Shown here in pieces: positions 8,633-16,504 of a stretch of 64,000 bases of DNA. This stretch comes from Pseudoduganella violacea (GTDB lineage Bacteria > Pseudomonadota > Gammaproteobacteria > Burkholderiales > Burkholderiaceae_D): assembly GCF_014191875.1 (NCBI RefSeq), contig NZ_JACHXD010000008.1:124001-188000 (forward strand), written 5' to 3'. Within the stretch, counting starts at the first letter, position 1. Each line of letters opens with the position of its first letter. A model generated the notes under the pieces. The model had not been told where the DNA came from. It saw only the letters and a list, made by a program, of their open reading frames with translations, and ran no database searches. The position numbers were made by a program, and so were the translations under genes.

Positions 8633-10697
8633 AGCGGCGTCCCAGCGAAGGATAGTCGATGCCGCCGACGCCCGGATCGACGTAGCGGCTGTTCCAGAGA
8701 TCGCGCACCTGCAGGCGCAGATGGGAGTGCAGGCTCAGATTCCAGCGCGCGCTCAGCGTGGTATCCCAATAGCTGCCCAGCCGGTAGTCCTGGTTGGCCA
8801 GCAGCACATTGGCGGTGGCGGCGGGACGCGGCCCCACATAGCGGTTGTCGGCGCTGAGCACCAGCTGCTGGCCGAGCAAGCCCGCGCTCAAGCCCAGATT
8901 GGCGCTGTTGCGCGGAAATAGCTCGCCGCCGGGACGCTGGGCCAGCGGCGCCAGGGTGTAGCGGTTCAGGCCGCGTTCCGTGCTGGCGTGGCTGACGTTG
9001 GCGTAGGCGTTCAGCCAGGACCATTGATAGCGCACTTCCAGCTCCACCCCCTTGACAGTGCTGGAACTGCTGTTGCGCGCCACCAGATTGAAGAAGGCCT
9101 GCTCCAGCGTGACCAGATCGGAGACGCTGGTGCGGTAGAGGGTGAGCGCGGCATTCCAGTGTTCCGACGGCGGCACGCTCAGTTGCAGCTCCACGGTGCG
9201 CGCCTTTTGCGGCGCCAGGTCCGGATTGCCGCGCACATCGCCCGGCTGCACCGAGGTGCGGTACAGCAGTTCCGACGACGGCGCCTGGAACGCCGTGCCG
9301 CCCAGCAGCTTCAAACCCCAGCCGCGCGGCAGCTCCCCCACCACCCCGGCGCGCCACGATTGCTGGCTGCTGAACACCGAGTGGCGGTCGCGCCGTCCGC
9401 CGGCAATGGCCTGCCACTTGCCGAACAGCGGGAACTGCCATTGCAGGTAAAAGCCAGTATTGCGCAGGCGGCGTTCGCCCGGCTGGCTCAATTGGAAATC
9501 GCTGCCATCGGCCAGGCTGCGGCGGCGGAAGGATTCCAGCGTTTCGCGGTCGCGCAGCACGTCGGCACCCAGCAGCAGACTGCTGTTCGGGCGCGGCTGC
9601 CACAACCATTCGACGCTGCCGTCCAGCGCCTTGTAGCCGAAGTCGCGCAGCAGATAATAATCGGTGGCGCCGGTCTGCACGCGGTCGCCGCTGCCCGGTT
9701 TTCCCTCGCCATAACTGAGGTTGGCGCGCACGGTATTGCGTTCGTTCAGTTTGCGGCTGTAAGCGAGGCGCACAAAGCCCTGGTGCAGGTCGGCATGGCT
9801 GGGCGGACGCAGTAGAGGATTGAGGCTGGAGAAAACATGGTCGCTCTCCTGCTTCTGCCAAAAGGCGCTGGCCGTCAGGTCGTCGCGCTCGCCGCGCCAG
9901 CCGCCGCGCAGATACAGGCTGCGCGGCCTGGATGCGTCGTCCGGCGCGAAGGCGCGGCTGGCGAGGCGGCGGTAATCGGGCGAGATGCGCGGCAGGTCCA
10001 GATTGCCGCGCTCTTCGCTCCCCGCCTGTACGCCCCAGGACAGCCAGTAGCCCTCGCGCTGCATGCTGCCGCTGCCGGATAGGAGCGTCCCGTGGCGGCC
10101 TTCGCGTCCGCGCTCATAGCTGGCGGCGAGGCGCTGGCCGCTGCTGCCGCGCCGCGTGATCACATTCACGGCGCCCAGCAACGCGTCGGCGCCGTACAGC
10201 ACTGAAACCGGGCCGCGCACCACCTCGATCCGCTCCACCATATTCATGGGAATGAATTCCTCGCCGGTCCATTGCTGCTGGGTGCTGCGGAAGGCGATGG
10301 GCTGGCCATCGAGCAGGATCTTGATGCCGCGTCCCGCCGATTGCGCGCCGGCGCTGATGCCGCGCACGCCGAAGCTGTGATTGAGGCGGTCGTCGCTCTC
10401 GACAAAGCCAGCCATATGCGACAAGGCTTCGGCCAGGGTCTGATAGCCGTAGCGGGCAATATCGTCGGCCGTCAGCAAGGTGACGATGGCGGGCGTGGCG
10501 TGCAGGGCGACCGGGGTCTTGGTGGCGGTCAGCACCTTCACCGAACGCAGTTGTTCCAGGCTTAGCTCGAACACAGATTCATCCTGGGCCGGGATGCTGC
10601 GGGCGGCGCCGGTCAGCGCCAGGATGGCCAGCAGCAGCGCCGCCCGGCCCTTCCGGCGGCGCCGCCCCCTTGGTCTGCGTTCTGTGCTTTTCGCCAC
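8604..10697 (-). CDS. TonB-dependent outer-membrane receptor
   Basis: About 697 residues from a GTG at 10697, chosen because AAGGA lies 6 bases upstream; an in-frame TTG at 10715 has no such site. There is a basic, hydrophobic signal region ending near SIPAQ, then a plug domain (TPAIVTLLTADDI, GVRGISAG, RIEVVRGPVSVLYGADAL), then a beta-barrel ending in YEYRF with the C-terminal aromatic typical of outer-membrane proteins. TonB receptors take up siderophores, vitamins or sugars using proton motive force. There is no N-terminal signalling extension. It forms an operon with the downstream binding lipoprotein and is divergent from the YfiR/kinase pair. Confidence 0.88.
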   Translation of the reverse strand: MAKSTERRPRGRRRRKGRAALLLAILALTGAARSIPAQDESVFELSLEQLRSVKVLTATKTPVALHATPAIVTLLTADDIARYGYQTLAEALSHMAGFVESDDRLNHSFGVRGISAGAQSAGRGIKILLDGQPIAFRSTQQQWTGEEFIPMNMVERIEVVRGPVSVLYGADALLGAVNVITRRGSSGQRLAASYERGREGRHGTLLSGSGSMQREGYWLSWGVQAGSEERGNLDLPRISPDYRRLASRAFAPDDASRPRSLYLRGGWRGERDDLTASAFWQKQESDHVFSSLNPLLRPPSHADLHQGFVRLAYSRKLNERNTVRANLSYGEGKPGSGDRVQTGATDYYLLRDFGYKALDGSVEWLWQPRPNSSLLLGADVLRDRETLESFRRRSLADGSDFQLSQPGERRLRNTGFYLQWQFPLFGKWQAIAGGRRDRHSVFSSQQSWRAGVVGELPRGWGLKLLGGTAFQAPSSELLYRTSVQPGDVRGNPDLAPQKARTVELQLSVPPSEHWNAALTLYRTSVSDLVTLEQAFFNLVARNSSSSTVKGVELEVRYQWSWLNAYANVSHASTERGLNRYTLAPLAQRPGGELFPRNSANLGLSAGLLGQQLVLSADNRYVGPRPAATANVLLANQDYRLGSYWDTTLSARWNLSLHSHLRLQVRDLWNSRYVDPGVGGIDYPSLGRRYAIQYEYRF

Positions 10698-10938
10698 GAG
10701 GATTCCTTTCCCCAATGAACATGCGACGCCTGTCTCTGCCGTATCTTACTGCTATCCATGGGGGCTGTCGGGCCTGTAGGAAGAATGCAACAGGAAACAA
10801 AATTGCCCTATGGCAGCAGCAGTACGACCGGGCGCGGCGCGCCAAAAAGCTTGGCCGGACGGCAGGCGATTCAGCTAAGATGATTACCTGACGCAAAACT
10901 TGTGACCGGCAACCATGTCCGGCCGCGACGGGGAGAAG

Positions 10939-11523
10939 ATGGCGAGCATGACGACGCGACGGCACACGCCTTGGCGCCTGCGCTATTGGGCGAGCAGTCT
11001 GCTGGCCGCCCTGTCCGCGTCGCTCCCGGCCTGGCCCCTGGCCGAAGAGATGGCCGTGCCGGAGCAGCAGATCAAGGCCGCCTATATTCTCAACTTCACC
11101 CGCTATGCCAGCTGGCCCGGGCCGGCGTTGGCCGATCCGCGCGCGCCGCTGGTGATCTGCCTGATGGGCCAGGGCGCGGCCGACATCGCGCGCCAGTTGC
11201 AGAACCGGGCGGCCGGCGGGCGGCCGCTGGAACTGCGCACGCCGGCGCGCATCGAGGATACCGGCGAATGCCACGCCATCTACCTGGGCCAGGGCGAGCG
11301 CCAGCGCCAGAGCGCCCTGCTGGCGCGCCTGCGCGACCAGGCCGTGCTGACCATCGGCGACTCGTCTTCCTTCCTGGCCGACGGCGGCATCATCAATATG
11401 ATGCTGGTGGAAGGCAGCATCCGCTTCGAAGTTAATCTGGCGGCGGCCAAGCGTTCGGGCATGAGCCTAAATCCGCGCGTACTGGCATTGGCCGACAGGG
11501 TGCTGGGAGGCGCGTCGAAATGA
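10939..11523 (+). CDS. YfiR family (DUF4154) periplasmic protein
   Basis: About 194 residues. A start at 10939 or 10948 is supported by GGGAGA at 10931-10936; an ATG at 10915 has no ribosome site. There is a signal peptide (about 1-35, ending PLAEE). The mature part has the family features AAYILNFTRYASWP, CLMGQG, and a C-terminal GSIRFEVNLAAAKRSG. YfiR-type proteins sit in the periplasm and restrain a membrane partner; in Pseudomonas the partner is a diguanylate cyclase. Here the ATGA overlap with a sensor kinase suggests that the kinase is the partner. That pairing is inferred from gene order. Confidence 0.8.
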   Translation: MASMTTRRHTPWRLRYWASSLLAALSASLPAWPLAEEMAVPEQQIKAAYILNFTRYASWPGPALADPRAPLVICLMGQGAADIARQLQNRAAGGRPLELRTPARIEDTGECHAIYLGQGERQRQSALLARLRDQAVLTIGDSSSFLADGGIINMMLVEGSIRFEVNLAAAKRSGMSLNPRVLALADRVLGGASK

Positions 11524-13487
11524 ACAGCCTGCGCAGCTATTTCCGCAACCTGGCTTTGCAGCGCAAGCTGCTCCTGGTATCGGTGCTGACCACCTTCGCG
11601 GCCCTGCTGGCCGCCCTGCTCGCCCTGGCGTCCTACGACGTGGTGGTAGCGCGTCCGCGCTTGGTGCAGGATCTGGCGGCGCGCATGGAGCTGCTGTCGC
11701 TGAATCTGGATGTGGACTTGAACTTCGGCGACCGCAACGCCGCCACGCGCACCCTGGAAGCGCTGCGCAGCAGCCGCGATATCGACAGCGCCTGCCTGTT
11801 CGACGCCGGCCACAAGGTCTTTGCCCAGTATGCGCGCCGGGGCGCGGGCGGCGCCCAACTGCGCTGCGCCTGGCCCGAGCAGGCCGGCATGGGCCACCGC
11901 TTCCACGGCAACTCGCTGACCATGATGGCGGCGGTGCACTTCGAGCGTGACGTGGTCGGCTACCTGCAGGTCGACTACGCCTTGCCGCCGCTGGCGGAAA
12001 GGCTGCGCCAGTATGCGCTGGTGCTGGCGGTGGTGCTGTTGACCCTCCTGATCGGCAGCCTGCTGTATTCGCTCAGCTTGCGCCGCCTGGTGACCCAGCC
12101 CCTGCTCGCGCTCTCGCGCGTGGCCGACCGCGTCACGCGCGAACAGCGCTACGACCTGCGCGTGCCGCCCGGCAGCGACGACGAGGTGGGCCGCCTGGCG
12201 CTCGCCTTCAACACCATGCTGGCAACGACGGCCGAGCGCAATTCGGCGCTGCGGCGCAGCCAGTCGCTGCTGCACAATATCGTGGAAAAATCCTCGGCCA
12301 TCATTTATGTGAAAGATCTGGAGGGGCGCTACCTACTGGTGAATGAACGCTTCCGCATGATCCTGGCGCCCGGCGCCAGCGATCCGCTCGGCCATTTCGA
12401 CCACGAAGTGTTTGCGCCGGAAGTGGCGCGCAGCTTCCGCGTCAACGATCTGGCCGTGATCGAATCCGGCCACGCCTACACCTACGAGGAGACGGCGCCC
12501 GACAGCGCGGGCCAGATCCGCACCTATGTGTCGGAAAAATTCCCGCTGATCGACGAGCATGGCCAGACCTGGGCCATGGGCGGCGTTTCCACCGACATCT
12601 CGGATCGCAAGAAGAGCGAGCTGGAACTGATCCAGTACCGCAACCATCTGGAAGAACTGGTGCAGGTGCGCACGGCGCAAATGATGGAGGCCAACCGCGA
12701 CCTGGCCGAATCGCTGGAAACCCTGCGCCGCGCCCAGGATGAACTGGTGCGCAGCGAGAAGCTGGCGGCCTTGGGATCGCTGGTGGCCGGCGTGGCGCAT
12801 GAGCTGAACACGCCGATCGGCAACAGCCTGCTGGCGGTCAGCACCCTGATCGACCAGACCACGCAGTTCCAGAAACAGTGCGCGCAAGGCATCAAGCGCT
12901 CGACGCTGGAAACCTATATCACCGACGTCAACGGCGGCGGGCAGATCGTGCTGCGCAATCTGCACCGGGCGGTGGACCTGGTGGCCAGCTTCAAGCAGGT
13001 GGCGGTGGACCGCGCCACCTCGCAATGCCGCGAGTTCCGCCTGTGCGACCTGGCCGGCGAAATCCTGCTGGTGCTGATGCCGACCTTTAAGAATTCCGGC
13101 ATCCTGGTGCGGCAGGATGTGCCGCAGACCATCCTGATGCACAGCTATCCCGGCCCCTTCGGCCAGGTGCTGATCAATCTCGTCAACAATAGCCTGATGC
13201 ACGCCTTCGAGGGGCGGCGCGAAGGCGAAATCTGGATCAGCGCCAGCATGGCCGAGGAAGCGTGGGTGGAGGTCACGGTGCGCGACAACGGCGCCGGCAT
13301 CGCGCCGGAAAATATGAGCCGCATCTACGATCCCTTCTTCACCACCAAGCTGGGACGGGGCGGCTCGGGCCTGGGCCTGAACATCGTCTATAACATTGTC
13401 TACGGTGTCCTGGGCGGCAAGATCGAGGTGCGCAGCGAGCTGGGTCAGGGCACCAGCTTTATCATGACCTTGCCGACCCGCGTTTAG
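11520..13487 (+). CDS. HAMP-PAS sensor histidine kinase
   Basis: 655 residues. Membrane helix at about 18-42, periplasmic domain of about 130 residues resembling CHASE8-type input, second helix at about 172-192, HAMP domain, PAS domain (about 250-365, ending GVSTDISDRKKSE), coiled coil, then the kinase core. H-box VAGVAHELNTP has its His near residue 427; N-box INLVNNSLMHAF, G1 DNGAGIAP and G2 GGSGLGLNIV are all present, so it should be active. No response regulator lies in the cluster. It overlaps the YfiR-like gene by ATGA, so a periplasmic signal is probably relayed through that protein. The end overlaps convergent phzF by four bases. Confidence 0.88.
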   Translation: MNSLRSYFRNLALQRKLLLVSVLTTFAALLAALLALASYDVVVARPRLVQDLAARMELLSLNLDVDLNFGDRNAATRTLEALRSSRDIDSACLFDAGHKVFAQYARRGAGGAQLRCAWPEQAGMGHRFHGNSLTMMAAVHFERDVVGYLQVDYALPPLAERLRQYALVLAVVLLTLLIGSLLYSLSLRRLVTQPLLALSRVADRVTREQRYDLRVPPGSDDEVGRLALAFNTMLATTAERNSALRRSQSLLHNIVEKSSAIIYVKDLEGRYLLVNERFRMILAPGASDPLGHFDHEVFAPEVARSFRVNDLAVIESGHAYTYEETAPDSAGQIRTYVSEKFPLIDEHGQTWAMGGVSTDISDRKKSELELIQYRNHLEELVQVRTAQMMEANRDLAESLETLRRAQDELVRSEKLAALGSLVAGVAHELNTPIGNSLLAVSTLIDQTTQFQKQCAQGIKRSTLETYITDVNGGGQIVLRNLHRAVDLVASFKQVAVDRATSQCREFRLCDLAGEILLVLMPTFKNSGILVRQDVPQTILMHSYPGPFGQVLINLVNNSLMHAFEGRREGEIWISASMAEEAWVEVTVRDNGAGIAPENMSRIYDPFFTTKLGRGGSGLGLNIVYNIVYGVLGGKIEVRSELGQGTSFIMTLPTRV

Positions 13488-14398
13488 TCCACGCGCAGAT
13501 CGGTCGCGAACAGCTGCACCGCGTCGCCTGCGATCGAAACGCCGCTTGCCTCGCCATCGTCTATCTCCACCATCACGCGCACCACCCCATCGCGGCGCAA
13601 GGCCCGGCCCTGGTGGCCGTCGAAGCTGAGGCGGCGGCCGTCATGCGGCAGTAAGCCGTGACGCACGATATACGCGCCCAAAGGTCCGTTGGCATTGCCC
13701 GTGACCGGGTCTTCGGCGATGCCGATGGCCGGAGCGAACATGCGGCCCTCGGTGCTGGCGTCGTCACGGATCAGGAAGGGATAGAAGCCGTTGCAGCCGA
13801 TCTCGCGGCTGATCGCGCTCAGGGCGGCGGCGTCCGGGCGCAGTGCTTCCAGCTCGAAATCCGGGCGCAGCGGCAGCAGCACCTTGGAGTGGCCGGTGGA
13901 GACGATCTGCACCGGCAGATGCGCTTCAAGATCGGCCGAGCCGATTCCCAGCGCCTGCGCCATACGCTGCTGCTGCGCTGCACCGAAGGGGTCACCAAAA
14001 GAAATTGGGCCTTGATGCATGACGATACGGTAGTCGTCTTCGTGCCGTTGAATATCGACGCGCTGCAGGCCCGCACCGGTCTTCTGCACCAGGCTGGTGG
14101 CGGGAAGGCCAAGCTGGCATGCCCGCGCATAGTGGGCCGCAATGGTCGCGTGGCCGCACACCGGCACCTCGACCGAAGGCGTGAAGTAGCGGATATGCAG
14201 ATCGTGGTCCGGGCCGTGGGGCTGGAGCACGAAGGCGGTTTCAGAATGGCGCAGCTCGCGCGCAATATCCTGCATCTGCCGATCGGACAAGCCATCCGCG
14301 TCGAGCACCACACCCGCCGGGTTGCCCCGGAATGGGGTACGGGTAAAGGAGTCGATATGGACCAGGCTTACGGTGGCGGGGGGAGTTTTCGGATTCAT
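13484..14398 (-). CDS. PhzF family isomerase/epimerase
   Basis: 304 residues with the two-fold diaminopimelate-epimerase-like layout of PhzF: RGNPAGVVLDADGL, catalytic-Glu region RHSETAFV, VPVCGHATIAAH, and EDPVTGNANGPLGAYI near the C-terminus. Family members catalyse isomerisations such as that in phenazine synthesis, but most copies outside phenazine clusters have unknown substrates. No other phenazine gene is here. It is divergent from a LysR regulator, 78 bases apart, which is therefore its likely regulator. Confidence 0.88.
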   Translation of the reverse strand: MNPKTPPATVSLVHIDSFTRTPFRGNPAGVVLDADGLSDRQMQDIARELRHSETAFVLQPHGPDHDLHIRYFTPSVEVPVCGHATIAAHYARACQLGLPATSLVQKTGAGLQRVDIQRHEDDYRIVMHQGPISFGDPFGAAQQQRMAQALGIGSADLEAHLPVQIVSTGHSKVLLPLRPDFELEALRPDAAALSAISREIGCNGFYPFLIRDDASTEGRMFAPAIGIAEDPVTGNANGPLGAYIVRHGLLPHDGRRLSFDGHQGRALRRDGVVRVMVEIDDGEASGVSIAGDAVQLFATDLRVD

Positions 14399-14476
14399 AC
14401 TGCCAGCTTAATTATGAACTTCAAACGCAACAAGCCAGCACCGGAATGATAGACTATCCCGAATATAGGGAGAATC

Positions 14477-15370
14477 ATGGAAAGCCTGGACGATTATCTG
14501 AACTTCATTGCGATTGTCGATGCCGGCTCGCTGACGGCGGCGGCGCGCAATAGCGGGCGTTCGCTGCAATCGGTCAGCCGCTCCCTGGCAGCGCTGGAAG
14601 CGGCCCTGGGCGCGCAACTGATCCAGCGCACCACGCGCAAGCTGCACGCCACGCCGGCCGGCGCCGCCTTTTATGAGCGCATGCGGCTGGTCCTGGCCGA
14701 CATCGCCGCCGCCCGCGCCGAGGTGCGCAGCGAAACCCGGGTGGTCAGCGGCAGCCTGCGCGTGGGCGGCCCGGCGCTATTCGGCTCCACCTATCTGGCC
14801 GGCATGGCCGCCAGCTTCATGCAACGCTGGCCCGAGGTGAACATCGATCTGGTGCTGGGCGACCGCCATGCCGACCTGGTGACCGACAAGCTCGATCTGG
14901 CGATCCGGCTGGGCGCCCTGCCCGACTCCTCGCTGCATGCGCGCCCGCTGGGCAATCTGCGGCGCGTCTTCTTCGCCAGCCCTTCCTGGCTGCGTACGCA
15001 CGGCCAGCCCGCAACGCCGGCGGCGCTGGCAAACCTGCCCTGCGTGGTGCGCACCATCGGCCGGGACGGCAAGCGCTGGCCCTATATGCTCGATGGCGAA
15101 GTCCGGCATGTGCAGGTGGCGGGCACTTTCCGCGCCAACGACGCCGCTGCCTGCAACGAGGCGGTGGCCTGCGGCGTGGGCGCCGGCATGGCGCCCTACT
15201 GGCAGGTGCGCCGTCTGCTCGATGAAGGCAGGGTGGCGCTGATGCTGGCCGCCTACGAACCGCCGCCGATACCGGTGCAGGCGGTCTGGCATGCCAGCGC
15301 GCGGCTACCGGCCCGTACCCGCCTTTTGATCGACCATCTCGCCGTGCAGTTCTTCAGCCTGCGCTGGTGA
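14477..15370 (+). CDS. LysR family transcriptional regulator (divergent from phzF)
   Basis: 297 residues. N-terminal winged helix-turn-helix (about 5-62: FIAIVDAGSLTAAARNSGRS, then LAALEAALGAQLIQRTTRK) and a LysR substrate-binding domain. It starts 78 bases from the divergent phzF start, the classical arrangement for LysR control of the neighbour. Its 3' end overlaps the convergent acyltransferase gene by 66 bases, which is long for a convergent pair. The effector is unknown. Confidence 0.88.
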   Translation: MESLDDYLNFIAIVDAGSLTAAARNSGRSLQSVSRSLAALEAALGAQLIQRTTRKLHATPAGAAFYERMRLVLADIAAARAEVRSETRVVSGSLRVGGPALFGSTYLAGMAASFMQRWPEVNIDLVLGDRHADLVTDKLDLAIRLGALPDSSLHARPLGNLRRVFFASPSWLRTHGQPATPAALANLPCVVRTIGRDGKRWPYMLDGEVRHVQVAGTFRANDAAACNEAVACGVGAGMAPYWQVRRLLDEGRVALMLAAYEPPPIPVQAVWHASARLPARTRLLIDHLAVQFFSLRW

Positions 15371-16504
15371 TTGGCCGCGTCCATCGGCCCAGGCGCGGAT
15401 GCTGCGGCCAGCCGGTTCCGCCAGATAGCGCGCCACCAGCCATGCCAGCGCACCGCTGAGCAGCAGGAACAATAGGAGCCATGGCAAGCGGGTGGCATAG
15501 CTCAGCTCCTTCTTGTTCAGCACATTGCGCATCAGGGCCAGCACGATCACATGGAAGAGATACAGCTCATAACTATGCCGCCCGGCCCAGCGCAGCAACA
15601 CGCCCAGGCCGCCAGCGCAAAGCGTTGGCCGGGCGTCGTTCGCCGCCGTGTACAGAAAAAGCGCGGCGAACAAGGCCATCATGCTGAAGCCCAGCGCCTC
15701 GTGGCCGCCAAAGCCGATCAGGTAAACCGCCGCCATGCCGGTCGCCGCGCCCAGTCGCAAGGGGCGCCGCCACTGAAACGGCAACGGCGCGCGGCGCGCC
15801 AGCAAGGCAGTCAGGCAACCGATGGCGATCGCGTCGAAGCAGGCCTGGTAAGCATACATAAAGTAAATCTCATTGTCGGCATGGGCGGCGCGGTAGAACG
15901 GCGCATACAGCACCAGCACCAGGCACAGGGCCACGAACAGCCAGTTGCGACGCAGGACCAGGCAGACCGGCGGCAAGGCCAGATAGAACACTTCCTCCAC
16001 CGACAGCGACCAGTAGACGTTCAGGCAGTAATTGAAATAGCCATACGACTGCATCAGGACGTTATGCCAGAAAGTGAGCACCGATCCAGCGCCCAACAGG
16101 AAATGCGAGGCGGGCAGATTGTTGCCGCCATCGGTATTGCTGAAATGCGGCACGCCGACGCTGCCCAGCGTGACGACAATGGCGAGAGCCGCCAGCAAAG
16201 GCGGCAGGATGCGCGCCACGCGATAGGCATAGAAGCTGCGCATATCGATACGGTTCAAGCTTCCCCAGCGCTGCAGCACGCCCGAGGTGATCAGAAAACC
16301 TGAAATCACGAAGAAGATGGTGACGCCGTAGTTGCCGTTGTAGACCATGGCGCCCAGCAGCTTGTGCGGAATCAGCGTGCCGAGCGGGCTGTCTTTCAGG
16401 CCGTAGGCCAGCGTGAAGTGCAGCAGCAGGACGCAGCTGATCGCCACGCCGCGCAACAGGTCGATGCGCGCGTTGCGCGGCGGGCTTGCTTGTACCATAT
16501 TCAT
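15305..16504 (-). CDS. Membrane acyltransferase family 3 (OafA/YrhL type)
   Basis: 399 residues with about ten membrane helices. The N-terminus carries RIDLLRGVAISCVLLLHF, with the family's key His, and FFVISGFLI and YWSLSVEE follow, all marks of acyltransferase 3. These enzymes O-acylate cell-surface glycans or lipids at the inner membrane. The ATG overlaps the TonB receptor stop (ATGA), so the two genes are co-translated. No separate glycan pathway is next to it, so the acceptor cannot be named. Confidence 0.85.
   Translation of the reverse strand: MNMVQASPPRNARIDLLRGVAISCVLLLHFTLAYGLKDSPLGTLIPHKLLGAMVYNGNYGVTIFFVISGFLITSGVLQRWGSLNRIDMRSFYAYRVARILPPLLAALAIVVTLGSVGVPHFSNTDGGNNLPASHFLLGAGSVLTFWHNVLMQSYGYFNYCLNVYWSLSVEEVFYLALPPVCLVLRRNWLFVALCLVLVLYAPFYRAAHADNEIYFMYAYQACFDAIAIGCLTALLARRAPLPFQWRRPLRLGAATGMAAVYLIGFGGHEALGFSMMALFAALFLYTAANDARPTLCAGGLGVLLRWAGRHSYELYLFHVIVLALMRNVLNKKELSYATRLPWLLLFLLLSGALAWLVARYLAEPAGRSIRAWADGRGQSPAQAEELHGEMVDQKAGTGR

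Noticed and set aside
13484..14398. Phenazine biosynthesis cluster
   Set aside because: Only the PhzF-type isomerase is present; PhzF homologues are common without phenazine synthesis.
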